Assembly (NCBI RefSeq): GCF_036227605.1
Contig: NZ_CP109487.1
Location: forward strand, 3,236,001-3,300,000
Origin: Streptomyces sp. NBC_01439
Lineage (GTDB): Bacteria > Actinomycetota > Actinomycetes > Streptomycetales > Streptomycetaceae
DNA: 64,000 bases
Direction of reading: 5' to 3'
Part shown: in pieces, positions 45,686-58,315 of the stretch
How positions within the stretch are numbered: position 1 is the first letter of the stretch
How the letters are laid out: every line of letters starts with the position of its first letter
Made by a program: the position numbers and the translations under genes
The notes under the pieces: model-generated
Told to the model about the DNA's origin: nothing
What the model saw: only the letters and a program-made list of their open reading frames with translations
Databases searched by the model: none

Positions 45686-46201
45686 TCAGCCCACGCCGAG
45701 GTCGACGCGCATGGCCGCCCTCATCTCCCGGAGCGGGTCCCAGATCCCCTGCTGCGCCTCCACCGCCGACTCCATCGACTCCCCCGCCTCCGGTGCGCCC
45801 CGCTCCAGGCGTTTGACCTGCCCGTAGACGGCGGTCAGGGCGTGGTGGACCACCGTCGCGAGCGCGAGGACCGGGTCGGGGGCGATCATCTGCGCCTCGG
45901 AGTACCGGTCGCGGAAGGCGTTCTTCGCGGCGTCGAGCGCGGCCCGGTCGGCGTCCGCGACCACGCGTTCCCGCAAGGTGTGCAGGTGCTGGTTGAGTGC
46001 GGTGGTGAATTGCCGGGCGTCCCGGTTGAGGTCCGCGTAACACGTGCGCCGCAGCGCCCGGTTCTCGCGCCTCTCCTCGTGGGCGCGCACGAGCTCGATC
46101 TCACGGCGCTTCGCGCGCTCCGCTCCCCGCTGGGTGAGCAGCGCGCCGCCCAGCGTGCCCGCTACGCCCGCCACCGCGATGACCATCGCACCGATCTCCA
46201 C
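45686..46201 (-). CDS. Hypothetical single-membrane-helix coiled-coil protein
   Basis: A 171-residue protein of unknown function. One N-terminal membrane helix (about residues 5–23, AMVIAVAGVAGTLGGAL) is followed by a highly charged helical region rich in Arg/Glu (RGAERAKRREIELVRAHEE), likely coiled coil, and a further helical part with several His and Asp. No enzyme motif is visible. GTG 46201 is preferred because GGGGGTG precedes it. It converges on the orphan tail and follows the gatB terminator. Confidence 0.7.
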   Translation of the reverse strand: MEIGAMVIAVAGVAGTLGGALLTQRGAERAKRREIELVRAHEERRENRALRRTCYADLNRDARQFTTALNQHLHTLRERVVADADRAALDAAKNAFRDRYSEAQMIAPDPVLALATVVHHALTAVYGQVKRLERGAPEAGESMESAVEAQQGIWDPLREMRAAMRVDLGVG

Positions 46202-46271
46202 CGGCGCACCCCCCGATTCCACCGACCGCGCGCCCGTCGTACGCGATCACCCCGTACCCAGTCTGAACGAC

Positions 46272-46312
46272 GGCGGCCCCGCACCGGGAGATTCGGTGCG
46301 GGGCCGCCGTAC
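46272..46312 (-). terminator. Terminator of the gatCAB operon
   Basis: A perfect 16-bp stem (46272–46287 with 46297–46312) and a 9-nt loop, 10 bp past the gatB stop. Confidence 0.87.
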
Positions 46313-46322
46313 GTGAACAGGA

Positions 46323-47834
46323 TTACTCCGAGACGCCCAGGCGCTCCAGGATGAGCTCCTTGACGCGCGCGGCGTCGGCCTGGCCGCGGGTGGTCTTCAT
46401 GACCGCTCCGACCAGGGCGCCGACAGCGGCGATCTTGCCGCCGCGGATCTTGTCGGCGATGGCCGCGTTGCCCGCGATGGCCTCGTCCACGGCCGCGCCG
46501 AGCGCGCCCTCGTCCGAGACGACCTTCAGGCCGCGCTGCTCGACGACCTCGTCCGGGGTGCCCTCACCGGCGAGGACGCCTTCGAGGACCTTGCGGGCCA
46601 GCTTGTCGTTGAGCGAACCGTCGGCGACCAGGGCCGCGACCCGGGCCACCTGGACCGGGGTGATCGGCAGCTCGTCGACGACGACGCCCTGCTCGTTGGC
46701 GTTGCGGGCCAGCTCGCCCATCCACCACTTGCGCGCGGCGGTCGAGTCGGCGCCGGCCTCGATCGTGGCGACGATGGAGTCCACCGCACCCGCGTTGAGG
46801 ATCGACTGCATGTCGTGCTCGCTGACGCCCCACTCCTCGCGGAGCCGGTTGCGGCGCACGCGCGGCATCTCGGGCAGACCGCCGCGCAGCTCCTCGACCC
46901 AGTCGCGGGCCGGGGCGACGGGGACCAGGTCGGGCTCCGGGAAGTACCGGTAGTCCTCGGCGTTGTCCTTGATGCGGCCGGCCGTGGTGGAGCCGTCCTC
47001 CTCGTGGAAGTGCCGGGTCTCCTGCACGATCGAACCGCCCGACGAGAGCACCGCCGCGTGGCGCTGGATCTCGAAGCGGGCCGCGCGCTCGACGGAACGC
47101 AGGGAGTTGACGTTCTTCGTCTCCGAGCGGGTGCCGAACTCGGACTCGGGGGTCGGGCGCAGCGACAGGTTCACGTCACAGCGCATCTGGCCCTTGTCCA
47201 TGCGGGCCTCGGAGACGCCGAGCGCCTTGATGACCTCGCGCAGCTCGGCGACGTACGCCTTGGCGACCTCGGGGGCCCGCTCGCCCGCGCCCTCGATGGG
47301 CTTGGTGACGATCTCGATGAGCGGGATGCCGGCGCGGTTGTAGTCCAGCAGGGAGTGGGACGCGCCGTGGATGCGGCCGGTGGCGCCGCCGACGTGCAGC
47401 GACTTGCCGGTGTCCTCCTCCATGTGGGCGCGCTCGATCTCCACGCGGAAGATCTCGCCGTCCTCCAGCTGGACGTCCAGGTAGCCGTTGAAGGCGATGG
47501 GCTCGTCGTACTGGGAGGTCTGGAAGTTCTTCGGCATGTCCGGATAGAAGTAGTTCTTCCGGGCGAAGCGGCACCACTCGGCGATCTCGCAGTTCAGCGC
47601 GAGGCCGATCTTGATGGCGGACTCGACGCCGATCGCGTTGACGACCGGCAGGGAGCCGGGCAGACCGAGGCAGGTCGGGCAGGTCTGCGAGTTGGGCTCC
47701 GCGCCCAGCTCGGTGGAGCAGCCGCAGAACATCTTGGTCTTGGTGCCGAGCTCGACATGGACCTCAAGGCCCATGACGGGGTCGTACGAGGCGAGAGCGT
47801 CCTCGTACGAGAGCAGTTCGGTGAAGGTGGTCAC
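46323..47834 (-). CDS. gatB: Aspartyl/glutamyl-tRNA amidotransferase subunit B
   Basis: Transferase subunit of GatCAB, which converts misacylated Glu-tRNA(Gln) and Asp-tRNA(Asn) to the amides with ammonia from GatA; essential where GlnRS and/or AsnRS is absent. It has 503 residues. [16 protein letters not shown] begins the catalytic domain, followed by zinc-binding-type CxC and CPTC motifs (residues ~40–60) and a YatY/tail tRNA-binding domain at the C-terminus. GTG 47834 is used. It is the last gene of gatC-gatA-(small)-gatB. Confidence 0.96.
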   Translation of the reverse strand: MTTFTELLSYEDALASYDPVMGLEVHVELGTKTKMFCGCSTELGAEPNSQTCPTCLGLPGSLPVVNAIGVESAIKIGLALNCEIAEWCRFARKNYFYPDMPKNFQTSQYDEPIAFNGYLDVQLEDGEIFRVEIERAHMEEDTGKSLHVGGATGRIHGASHSLLDYNRAGIPLIEIVTKPIEGAGERAPEVAKAYVAELREVIKALGVSEARMDKGQMRCDVNLSLRPTPESEFGTRSETKNVNSLRSVERAARFEIQRHAAVLSSGGSIVQETRHFHEEDGSTTAGRIKDNAEDYRYFPEPDLVPVAPARDWVEELRGGLPEMPRVRRNRLREEWGVSEHDMQSILNAGAVDSIVATIEAGADSTAARKWWMGELARNANEQGVVVDELPITPVQVARVAALVADGSLNDKLARKVLEGVLAGEGTPDEVVEQRGLKVVSDEGALGAAVDEAIAGNAAIADKIRGGKIAAVGALVGAVMKTTRGQADAARVKELILERLGVSE

Positions 47835-47850
47835 GGTGAAACTTTCCCTC

Positions 47851-48096
47851 TCAGCCCAGCAGGACGTCGTCGTCGCCCAGGCGCTTCAGCTCGCGGTACA
47901 GGATCGCGAGGCCGGTGACGATGGCGGCGGCGGACACGGCGGCGTCGACCAGCTTCAGCACGTCGTGCTCGCTGCGGGCCTTCTTGACCTGCTTGATCAC
48001 GCTGATCGCGCCGAAGGCGGTGGTGCCGATCGACAGGTAGGTGCCGGTCTTGGACTTCTTGAAGCCCTTGGCCTTGGTCAGTGCACTGGTGCTCAC
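47851..48096 (-). CDS. Small membrane protein embedded between gatA and gatB
   Basis: An 81-residue protein of unknown function. It begins with a basic region ([11 protein letters not shown]), then a possible hydrophobic segment ([15 protein letters not shown]), a charged stretch and a second segment ([17 protein letters not shown]). GTG 48096 overlaps the gatA stop (GTGA), so it is translationally coupled to gatA; gatB starts 16 bp after its end. Its fixed place in the operon suggests co-expression with the amidotransferase. Confidence 0.8.
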   Translation of the reverse strand: MSTSALTKAKGFKKSKTGTYLSIGTTAFGAISVIKQVKKARSEHDVLKLVDAAVSAAAIVTGLAILYRELKRLGDDDVLLG

Positions 48097-49586
48097 AGGG
48101 ACGGTGCCTCCTCAAGCAGCGGGTGACCCCAGCGTGCGACGAAGGCCGCCTCCACGGCGGCACCGACCTTGTAGAGCCGGTCGTCCTTCATCGCCGGGGC
48201 GATGATCTGGAGCCCGACCGGGAGACCGTCCTCCGGTGCCAGGCCGCAGGGGAGCGACATGGCGGAGTTGCCGGCCAGGTTGGTCGGGATGGTGCACAGG
48301 TCCGCGAGGTACATGGCGAGGGGGTCGTCGGTGCGCTCGCCGATGGGGAAGGCGGTGGTCGGGGTCGTCGGGGAGACGATCACGTCGACCTGCTCGAAGG
48401 ACTTCTCGAAGTCCTGCGTGATGAGCGTGCGGACCTTCTGGGCGGAGCCGTAGTACGCGTCGTAGTAGCCGGAGCTGAGTGCGTACGTACCGAGGATGAT
48501 GCGGCGCTTGACCTCGTCGCCGAAGCCGGCTTCGCGGGTCATGGCGGTGACGTCCTCGGCGGACTTCGTGCCGTCGTCGCCGACGCGCAGGCCGTAGCGC
48601 ATGGCGTCGAAGCGGGCCAGGTTGGAGGAGCACTCGGACGGCGCGATCAGGTAGTACGCGGCCATCGCGAGGTCGAAGGAGGGGCAGTCCAGCTCGACGA
48701 TCTCGGCGCCGAGCTCCTTGAGGAGCTCCACCGACTCGTTGAAGCGCTGGACGACGCCGGCCTGGTAGCCCTCACCGGCGAACTGCTTGACGACACCGAC
48801 GCGCATGCCGGCGACGGAGCCGTTGCGGGCCGCCTCGACGACCGGCGGGACCGGGGCGTCGATGGAGGTGGAGTCGAGCGGGTCGTGGCCGGCGATCACC
48901 TCGTGCAGCAGGGCCGCGTCCAGGACCGTACGGGCGCAGGGCCCGCCCTGGTCGAGGGAGGAGGAGAAGGCGACCATGCCGTAGCGGGAGACACCGCCGT
49001 ACGTGGGCTTCACGCCGACCGTGCCCGTGACGGCGGCGGGCTGGCGGATGGAGCCGCCGGTGTCCGTGCCGATCGCGAGCGGGGCCTGGAAGGCGGCGAG
49101 GGCCGCCGCGGAGCCGCCGCCGGAGCCGCCGGGGATCCGGGTGAGGTCCCAGGGGTTGCCGGTGGGGCCGTAGGCGCTGTTCTCGGTGGAGGACCCCATG
49201 GCGAACTCGTCCATGTTGGTCTTGCCGAGGATCACGACGTCGGCTTCCTTCAGCTTGCGCGTCAGGGTGGCGTCGTAGGGCGGGATCCAGCCTTCGAGGA
49301 TCTTCGAACCGACGGTCGTCGGGACCCCGACGGTGGTGAAGATGTCCTTGAGGGCGAGGGGTACGCCGGCCAGCGGGCCGAGCTTCTCGCCGGCCTCGCG
49401 CTTGGCGTCGACGGCGCGGGCCTGGGCGAGCGCGCCCTCGCGGTCCACGTGCAGGAAGGCGTTGACCTTCTCGTCGGTGGCGTCGATGCGGGCCAGGTGG
49501 GCCTCGGTCACCTCGACGGCCGTGAGCTCGCCGGAGGCGATCTTCTCGGCGGTCTCGGCGGCCGTGAGCTTGATGATGTCGACCAT
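48093..49586 (-). CDS. gatA: Aspartyl/glutamyl-tRNA amidotransferase subunit A
   Basis: The glutaminase subunit of GatCAB, an amidase-signature enzyme that releases ammonia from glutamine. It has 497 residues. The Ser-cisSer-Lys triad lies in LALKD (Lys), the [11 protein letters not shown] segment and [12 protein letters not shown]; the preceding [16 protein letters not shown] is also conserved. GGAGGAC precedes ATG 49586. It follows gatC by 5 bp. Confidence 0.96.
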   Translation of the reverse strand: MVDIIKLTAAETAEKIASGELTAVEVTEAHLARIDATDEKVNAFLHVDREGALAQARAVDAKREAGEKLGPLAGVPLALKDIFTTVGVPTTVGSKILEGWIPPYDATLTRKLKEADVVILGKTNMDEFAMGSSTENSAYGPTGNPWDLTRIPGGSGGGSAAALAAFQAPLAIGTDTGGSIRQPAAVTGTVGVKPTYGGVSRYGMVAFSSSLDQGGPCARTVLDAALLHEVIAGHDPLDSTSIDAPVPPVVEAARNGSVAGMRVGVVKQFAGEGYQAGVVQRFNESVELLKELGAEIVELDCPSFDLAMAAYYLIAPSECSSNLARFDAMRYGLRVGDDGTKSAEDVTAMTREAGFGDEVKRRIILGTYALSSGYYDAYYGSAQKVRTLITQDFEKSFEQVDVIVSPTTPTTAFPIGERTDDPLAMYLADLCTIPTNLAGNSAMSLPCGLAPEDGLPVGLQIIAPAMKDDRLYKVGAAVEAAFVARWGHPLLEEAPSL

Positions 49587-49591
49587 GGTTG

Positions 49592-49888
49592 TTAGTCCTC
49601 CCCCAGGATCTGCGGCACCTTGAAACGCTGCTGCTCCTGGGCGGGAGCACCGGAGAGCGCCTGCTCGGGGGTGAGCGACGGACGGACCTCGTCCGCGCGC
49701 ATGACGTTCGTCAGCGGCAGCGGGTGGGAGGTCGGCGGGACGTCTTGGTCGGCGACCTCGGAAACGCGGGCGACCGCGCCGATGATGTCGCCGAGCTGTC
49801 CGGCGAAGTGATCCAGCTCGTTGCTGGACAGCTCAAGGCGCGCCAGCCGAGCGAGGTGGACGACCTCCTCGCGCGTAATGCCAGGCAT
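49592..49888 (-). CDS. gatC: Aspartyl/glutamyl-tRNA amidotransferase subunit C
   Basis: A 98-residue stabilising subunit that wraps round the GatA–GatB interface. Begins [20 protein letters not shown], typical of the family, and ends in the Pro-rich region with [17 protein letters not shown] precedes ATG 49888. First gene of the operon; its promoter should lie in 49889–50010. Confidence 0.95.
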   Translation of the reverse strand: MPGITREEVVHLARLARLELSSNELDHFAGQLGDIIGAVARVSEVADQDVPPTSHPLPLTNVMRADEVRPSLTPEQALSGAPAQEQQRFKVPQILGED

Positions 49889-50010
49889 GCAGCGATCCTC
49901 TGGGGGTGGGTGGATGTGTAGTTTCGGTCCCAATCCTATGGGGCCGGGCGCTCGGCCCGCGAAACGGTTTGGAGCGGACCGCTGCGCGGGACCCGGCGGG
50001 GCTGAAAGAT

Positions 50011-50158
50011 CCGGGGCTCCGCCCCGAACCCCGCGCCTCAAACGCCGGCGGGGCTGGATTTGGCTGATACCGCCGGCCAGGTACGGCTGGACCGCCGCGC
50101 AGTGGAAATTTCAGCCTCGCCGGCGTTTGAGGCGCGGGGTCTGGGGCGGAGCCCCGGC
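50011..50158. repeat. Long imperfect inverted repeat, Streptomyces interspersed type
   Basis: Arms of about 48 bp (50011–50058 and 50111–50158) are inverted copies with about four differences; each contains GGGGCTCCGCCCC and CCTCAAACGCCGGCG. About 52 bp separate them. This sequence family recurs near gene ends in Streptomyces, as I remember. It sits between the rmdB-like stop and gatC and may work as a terminator. Confidence 0.75.
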
Positions 50159-50173
50159 AGCAGCACCGCAGGG

Positions 50174-52363
50174 TCAGACCGCGTCGGCCTCCGCGGCGGC
50201 GAGCTCCGCCGTGATGTCCGCCGGGCGGCGCCAGCCGCGCTCGCCGCGGGCCAGGAGCCAGGCGGTGGCCTCCGGCGGCGGCATGGCTGCGGCGACCAGC
50301 CAGCCCTGGACGGCGTCGCAGCCCAGGTCCCGCAGCCGCTCCCACGTCTCGTCGTCCTCCACGCCCTCCGCGACGACCAGCAGGCCGAGCGAGTGCGCGA
50401 GGTCCACCGTGCAGCGGACGATCTCCGCGTCCTGCGCATCGACCGCCAGCCGGCCGACGAAGGACCGGTCGATCTTCAGCTCGCTGACCGGCAGGCGGCG
50501 CAGGTGGACGAGCGAGGAGTAGCCAGTGCCGAAGTCGTCCAGGGACATCTTCACTCCGTGACCGGTGAGTCCGGCCATGGTGTCGGCCGCCCGCTGGGGG
50601 TCTTCCAGCAGGACGTGTTCCGTTATCTCCAGCTGCAGCCCGCTCGCCGGGACCCCGTGACGGGCCAGTCGCGCGGCGACCGCGCCCGCGAAGCCCGGGG
50701 TGTGGACGTCGCGGGGCGATACGTTGACGGCCACCGGGACCTTGAGGCCCTGGGCCCGCCACCGGGCCACCTGGGCGAGGGCGGTCTCCAGTACGTACTC
50801 CGTCAGGTGCGGCATCAGCCCGGAGGTCTCGGCGATCGCGATGAACTCGTCCGGGGACACCCTGCCGCGCTCCGGGTGCACCCATCGCACCAGGGCTTCG
50901 AGCCCGGCGACCTGGCCGTCGAAGCGGACCTTCGGCTGGTAGTGGAGTTCCACTTCCCCGGCGTCGAGGGCCCTGCGGAGGTCGCCGAGCAGGCCGAGGC
51001 GGTCGGGGGTGTTGCTGTCCCGCTTGGACTCGTACACCTCGACGCCGGTGCGGTCGCGCTTGGCCTGGTACATCGCCACGTCCGCGCGCCGCAGCAGCCC
51101 TTCCGCGTCGAGCGCGTGGTCGGGGAAGACGGCGAGGCCGGCGCTGGCCTCCAGGACGAGCGTGAGGCCGTCCAGGTCGAGGGGGGAGCTGAGGTCCGCG
51201 ACCAGGTGACGGGCGATGCGCTGGGCGCTGGTGGTGGAGTCGGCGAAGGGGAGCAGGACGGCGAACTCGTCGCCGCCGAGCCGGGCCGCCTCGGCGTCCT
51301 CGGGCAGCGCCTGGCGCAGCCGTTCGGCGATCTGGAGCAGCAGCCGGTCGCCCGCCAGGTGCCCCAGGGTGTCGTTGACCGCCCGGAAGCGGTCCAGGTC
51401 GATGAGGACCAGGGCGGCCCGGGTGCCGGAACGTTCGGCCTCGTCCAGGGCGGACCAGGCCCGCTCCAGCAGCCACTGCCGGTTGGGCAGCCCGGTCAGC
51501 GGGTCCCGCAGCTGTTCCTCGGCGCGGGCCCGGGCGATCCACAGGGTGGAGTCGAGCGCGATCAGGGGTACGGCGAACAGCGGCAGCAGGACCGGCCGGC
51601 TGATGGCGACGACGCAGATCAGGGGGGCGATGCCGAGCAGCGCCACGGCCACTAAGGCCTGCCGGAGCAGGGCGGTGCGGGCGACGGTGGGCAGCCCGTC
51701 CCCGCGCGGGGCCAGCGCGATCCAGAGCAGGAACCGAGTGGCGAGCAGGTAGGCGACGGCGACGAGGACGATCTCGGGGACCGCCTCCAGCCCCCAGGAG
51801 GTGGGGAGCCAGGGGGTCTCGACGGAGGGCACCTCGCCGAAGGCGGCGAGCACGAGGGCCCCGGCGCCGATGCCGAGGATGTCCACGGAGCCGTGTAGCA
51901 GCCCCTGCCGCCAGCGGTGCCGGCGCGCGGCCCCGACCAGGGAGACCACCGCCAGCGAGACCAGTCCGGCGGGGACCCATCCGTAGAGGATGAGGACGCC
52001 GAGGGTGAGGGCCGCGCCCGATCCGGTGCCGCCCCACCAGCGGTCGCGGCCGAGGGCGACGAGGTGGCCGACGATGATGCCGGTGAGGAGGGCCAGGGCC
52101 CAGCCGACCGGCCCGCCGGGGAACAGCGCATGACGGCCGCTCAGCGCGGAGACGATGCCGATGGTGAGCACCGAGACGGCGAGACCCACGACGAGGAAGG
52201 GCAGCACACCGCGCCGCTCCTGCCCGCGCGCACCGGTGGGGACCGGTCGGGTCTCCGGTGTCCTGGCACCCAGGACACGCGGCCTGCCCGCCCGGCCCGC
52301 CCGCATGGGCGGGAGTTCCCCGCCGAATTCAGGTGACGGGTCGGCGCTTTCGGTGGGTTTCAT
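50174..52363 (-). CDS. rmdB: Membrane GGDEF-EAL cyclic-di-GMP enzyme, RmdB-like
   Basis: A 729-residue signalling protein: about eight transmembrane segments (residues ~40–270), a GGDEF domain with GGDEF at 363–367 and an EAL domain with intact E489-A-L, DDFGTGYSSL and KIDRSF motifs. It should thus bind c-di-GMP and act as a phosphodiesterase, possibly as a dual enzyme. RmdB of S. coelicolor (SCO5495), next to ligA and reported as a membrane c-di-GMP phosphodiesterase affecting development, has the same layout and position, from memory. ATG 52363 has AGAGG upstream. Confidence 0.88.
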   Translation of the reverse strand: MKPTESADPSPEFGGELPPMRAGRAGRPRVLGARTPETRPVPTGARGQERRGVLPFLVVGLAVSVLTIGIVSALSGRHALFPGGPVGWALALLTGIIVGHLVALGRDRWWGGTGSGAALTLGVLILYGWVPAGLVSLAVVSLVGAARRHRWRQGLLHGSVDILGIGAGALVLAAFGEVPSVETPWLPTSWGLEAVPEIVLVAVAYLLATRFLLWIALAPRGDGLPTVARTALLRQALVAVALLGIAPLICVVAISRPVLLPLFAVPLIALDSTLWIARARAEEQLRDPLTGLPNRQWLLERAWSALDEAERSGTRAALVLIDLDRFRAVNDTLGHLAGDRLLLQIAERLRQALPEDAEAARLGGDEFAVLLPFADSTTSAQRIARHLVADLSSPLDLDGLTLVLEASAGLAVFPDHALDAEGLLRRADVAMYQAKRDRTGVEVYESKRDSNTPDRLGLLGDLRRALDAGEVELHYQPKVRFDGQVAGLEALVRWVHPERGRVSPDEFIAIAETSGLMPHLTEYVLETALAQVARWRAQGLKVPVAVNVSPRDVHTPGFAGAVAARLARHGVPASGLQLEITEHVLLEDPQRAADTMAGLTGHGVKMSLDDFGTGYSSLVHLRRLPVSELKIDRSFVGRLAVDAQDAEIVRCTVDLAHSLGLLVVAEGVEDDETWERLRDLGCDAVQGWLVAAAMPPPEATAWLLARGERGWRRPADITAELAAAEADAV

Positions 52364-52749
52364 GCCCGTACCTCTCACAGCCGGCGATGCCGATGTCACG
52401 CGATGGCCCCGATGTCATGCCACCACGGCCGAAATCGCATCCTGCAGCCGTGCACGACAGGCGCACCCCTCAACAGTAGGACGCGCGAGGCTCCCAGGGG
52501 CAGCGGTCGGCAGTGGTTGCCCGAATGCGACCCAGCCATCCTCATCAGTACGGTATCCGCCGAACGGGTGAGTTTGGACCGGGGCCCCCCGTCACCCATC
52601 CGATGATCCGACAGCTCACCGCCCTGCGACCAGCCTTGTACCGGCCGTTTACCACCGTCCGCCGCGCCTGGCGTGCGCCCGCCCGTACGGCCGCACGCCA
52701 CGCATCCGTTCGCCTTCGCTACTCCCCCTCGGCGATTCACCTGCCGGTA
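52364..52749. other. 386-bp gap between ligA and the rmdB-like gene
   Basis: No gene is convincing. It should contain the end signal of ligA and the rmdB promoter on the minus strand. I see no strong hairpin, repeat or known operator. Confidence 0.4.
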
Positions 52750-55962
<3,213 letters not shown>

Positions 55963-55966
<4 letters not shown>

Positions 55967-56661
55967 CGGCCCGGCCGGACGCTCAGGTCGTTGACCTCGG
56001 CGTCGCGGGGCAGGTCGACGGCCATGACGATCGTGGTCGCGACGGACTCGGGCTCGATCCAGGCGGCCGGGTCGTACTCCTTGCCCTCCTGCGAGTGCAC
56101 CTTGGCCTGCATGGGGCTGGCGGTGCGGCCCGGGTAGACGGAGGTGACGCGGATGCCGTTGGCCCGCTCCTCGCCGCGCAGCGAGTCGGCGAGGGCCTTG
56201 AGCCCGTGCTTGGAGGCGGCGTACGCGCTCCAGTCGGCGTGGGCGGTCAGGCCGGCGCCGGAGTTCACGAAGACGACGGTGGCCTTGGACGCGCGCAGGG
56301 TGGGCAGCAACAGCCGGGTGACCTCGGCGGGGGCGATCAGGTTCACGTTGAGCTGCTGGTGCCAGGTCTTGGGCCGGAGCTCACCGACCGGTCCGAGGTC
56401 GACGATCCCGGCGATGTGCAGCAGGGAGTCGATCCGCTCCGGGAGGGCCTGCTTGGAGAACGCCCACGACAGCCGGTCGGGATCGGCGAGGTCTCCGACG
56501 AGGGACGTGGCGCCGGGGTAACGGTCGACGAGCTCGCGGGCCCGGCCGGCGTCCCGGGCGAGGAGGACGAGGTCGTCGCCGCGGGCGTGCAACCGGGCCG
56601 CGACGGCGGCGCCGATGCCGGAACCGGCACCGGTGATCAAGTGAGTAGCCATACCGCCCAT
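55963..56661 (-). CDS. Short-chain dehydrogenase/reductase
   Basis: A 232-residue classical SDR. Cofactor motif ITGAGSGIGAAVA begins at about residue 8; catalytic Ser (VFVNSGAG), and YAASKHG supply the Ser-Tyr-Lys triad. The start could be ATG 56661 or 56652. It heads the SDR–MetE-like–ligA transcript, with a four-base overlap to the next gene. Substrate unknown. Confidence 0.9.
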
Positions 56662-56701
56662 GCTCGCACCCCCGGGCCCGCCCGGGGTCCGAAGGCCGAG
56701 G

Positions 56702-56831
56702 TCAGGTGCCGCCGACCGGCGCGCGGGCCCGCTCGACGGCGGCGCGGGCGGCGGCCGCGTGCTCCTGTGTGACGGCGGGGCCGGTGCGGGCCGATGCCCT
56801 GGCCGATCACGGCGTGCGGGAACGCCGCGCC
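56702..56831 (-). pseudogene. Frameshifted duplicate of the adjacent hypothetical gene's 3' end
   Basis: On the minus strand, FPHAVIGQGIG is read in one frame and PAVTQEHAAAARAAVERAR, with stop at 56704–56702, in another. The pair mirrors the C-terminus of the gene at 56928–57881 (HPHIVIGTGFPPAVAGQRAALARAVVERSRR). A frameshift near 56780 breaks the frame. It appears to be the tail of a tandem duplicate that has decayed. Confidence 0.6.
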
Positions 56832-56856
56832 GGGCCCGGCCCGCACGTCGCCCCGC

Positions 56857-56894
56857 GCCCCGGGCCCCGCGGCCCGCCCCGGGCCCCGCGGCCC
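56857..56894. repeat. 19-bp exact tandem duplication, all G/C
   Basis: GCCCCGGGCCCCGCGGCCC occurs at 56857–56875 and again at 56876–56894, between the intact gene and the decayed copy. Likely a slippage product. Confidence 0.8.
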
Positions 56895-56927
56895 CCGGTC
56901 CGGGCGGCCCGTCCGCGCGCCGGGCGC

Positions 56928-57881
56928 TCAGCCGGCTGCGGCGGCCCGCCGGGACCGTTCGACGACCGCCCGGGCCAGGGCCGCCCGCTGCCCGGCGACC
57001 GCGGGCGGGAAGCCGGTGCCGATGACGATGTGCGGGTGCGCGGCGACGAGCTGTGCCCGCCGGTCGGCGCGCGGTCCGGCCCAGCGCTCCAGTGCCTCGT
57101 CGCGTACGGCGTCCAGCGCGGCCGCCGGGTCGGCGGCGGGCGGGCTGAAGCGGCCGGGGGCCGATCGGGCGTGCTCGCTCCAGCGGTCGGCCCAGAACTC
57201 CACGGTCCAGCCGGGCCAGCGGGCGGCCGTGCGTCCGGCGTGGGGCACGATTCCGGTCAGCCACCAGCCGATGCGGCGGGCCGCGGGGTCGACATGGACG
57301 CCGGCCTCGGCGCGGCCCGCGTACGCGGCGTGGCCGGGGGCGGCCGAGAGCCGGTCGAGGAGCGCCGGGCCCTCGACCACCGGATGGTCGCCGATGTGGG
57401 GGAGGACGTGGCAGCGGCCGGATCCGACCGTGACGACGGCGGCCATCGGGTCGGGGTCGGCCAGCTCCTCGTCATCGGCCTCCAGGGCCGGGCCGGGGGA
57501 CGGGGCGTCGCGTACGCACCCCGGCTCCAAGCCGAGGTGGGTACGCAGGCCGCTCTGGCCGTCGTACGTCCAGCGGACCTCCCATCCGGGCCAGGCGTGG
57601 CCGAGCATGCGCCACCAGGCCGCGCGGGTGCGCATGGCCACCGACGGGCCTTCCTGGGCGAAGACCAGGAGCAGCCTGCGGGCAGGGTCGATCAGGGCGC
57701 CCGCCTCGCACATGTCGTCGTCGTACCAGGGGCCTTCCTCGCGCCGGTGGCCGAGGACGAAGGGCAGGACCGCCTCCGGGCCGCCGAGCAGGTCGAGATC
57801 GAGTCCGACGGCGCCGAAGGAGGAGCCCCGGCGCTCGTACCCCTCGGCGCCCGCGATCACGAAGGGGGCCCGGTTCCCCAT
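56928..57881 (-). CDS. Hypothetical protein (317 aa), translationally coupled to DUF1330 gene
   Basis: Not recognised. A soluble protein with no signal or membrane segment, many Trp residues (WYDDDM, WWRMLGHAWPGWEVRW, RWPGWTVEFWADRWSEHA), suggesting two similar β/α modules, each with a PGW-hydrophobic-W repeat. The C-terminus is Arg/Ala-rich. The ATG at 57881 shares one base with the stop of the upstream DUF1330 gene (TGATG). A decayed copy of its 3' end lies immediately downstream. Confidence 0.75.
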   Translation of the reverse strand: MGNRAPFVIAGAEGYERRGSSFGAVGLDLDLLGGPEAVLPFVLGHRREEGPWYDDDMCEAGALIDPARRLLLVFAQEGPSVAMRTRAAWWRMLGHAWPGWEVRWTYDGQSGLRTHLGLEPGCVRDAPSPGPALEADDEELADPDPMAAVVTVGSGRCHVLPHIGDHPVVEGPALLDRLSAAPGHAAYAGRAEAGVHVDPAARRIGWWLTGIVPHAGRTAARWPGWTVEFWADRWSEHARSAPGRFSPPAADPAAALDAVRDEALERWAGPRADRRAQLVAAHPHIVIGTGFPPAVAGQRAALARAVVERSRRAAAAG

Positions 57882-58225
57882 CAGAGACCGGCTGCGGCGC
57901 GCAGGGCGGCGGCCGTCCTCGATGCGTCGTAGTCGGCCGGGACGCCCTCGACCAGGATGACCTCGCCGGGGATGTGGTCGGTGCGCAGCGGCAGGATCGC
58001 CCGGTAGGCGTCGGAGGCGTACCAGGCACGGGCCCGCTCCATGTCGGGGAAGCCGATGATGACGACGGTGCCGGGGAAGGGGCCCTCCAGGACCTCGACC
58101 TCCTTGCCGTGCACGAGGAAGCGGCCGCCGAAGGGGTCCATCGTCGACTGCATGGTCTCGATGTAGGTGAGGATGTCCTCGTTCATCGTCTCGGGGCGTA
58201 TGTGGGCGATGGCGTACGCGGTCAT
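57881..58225 (-). CDS. DUF1330-family protein
   Basis: A 114-residue dimeric α/β ferredoxin-like (dimeric αβ-barrel) protein. MTAYAIAHIRPETM starts the fold, and the family segments GGRFLVHGKEVEVLEG and IIGFPDMERARAWYAS are clear. Function is not known for the family. Coupled to the next gene by TGATG. Confidence 0.85.
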   Translation of the reverse strand: MTAYAIAHIRPETMNEDILTYIETMQSTMDPFGGRFLVHGKEVEVLEGPFPGTVVIIGFPDMERARAWYASDAYRAILPLRTDHIPGEVILVEGVPADYDASRTAAALRAAAGL

Positions 58226-58315
58226 GGTCTGCTCCCCGTGTCGACCGGCCCGCCGGTGCGGGCCCGTTGATCCGATCCTGTCAGCGCGCGGCCCCGACGG
58301 CGATTACTTTGCAGG

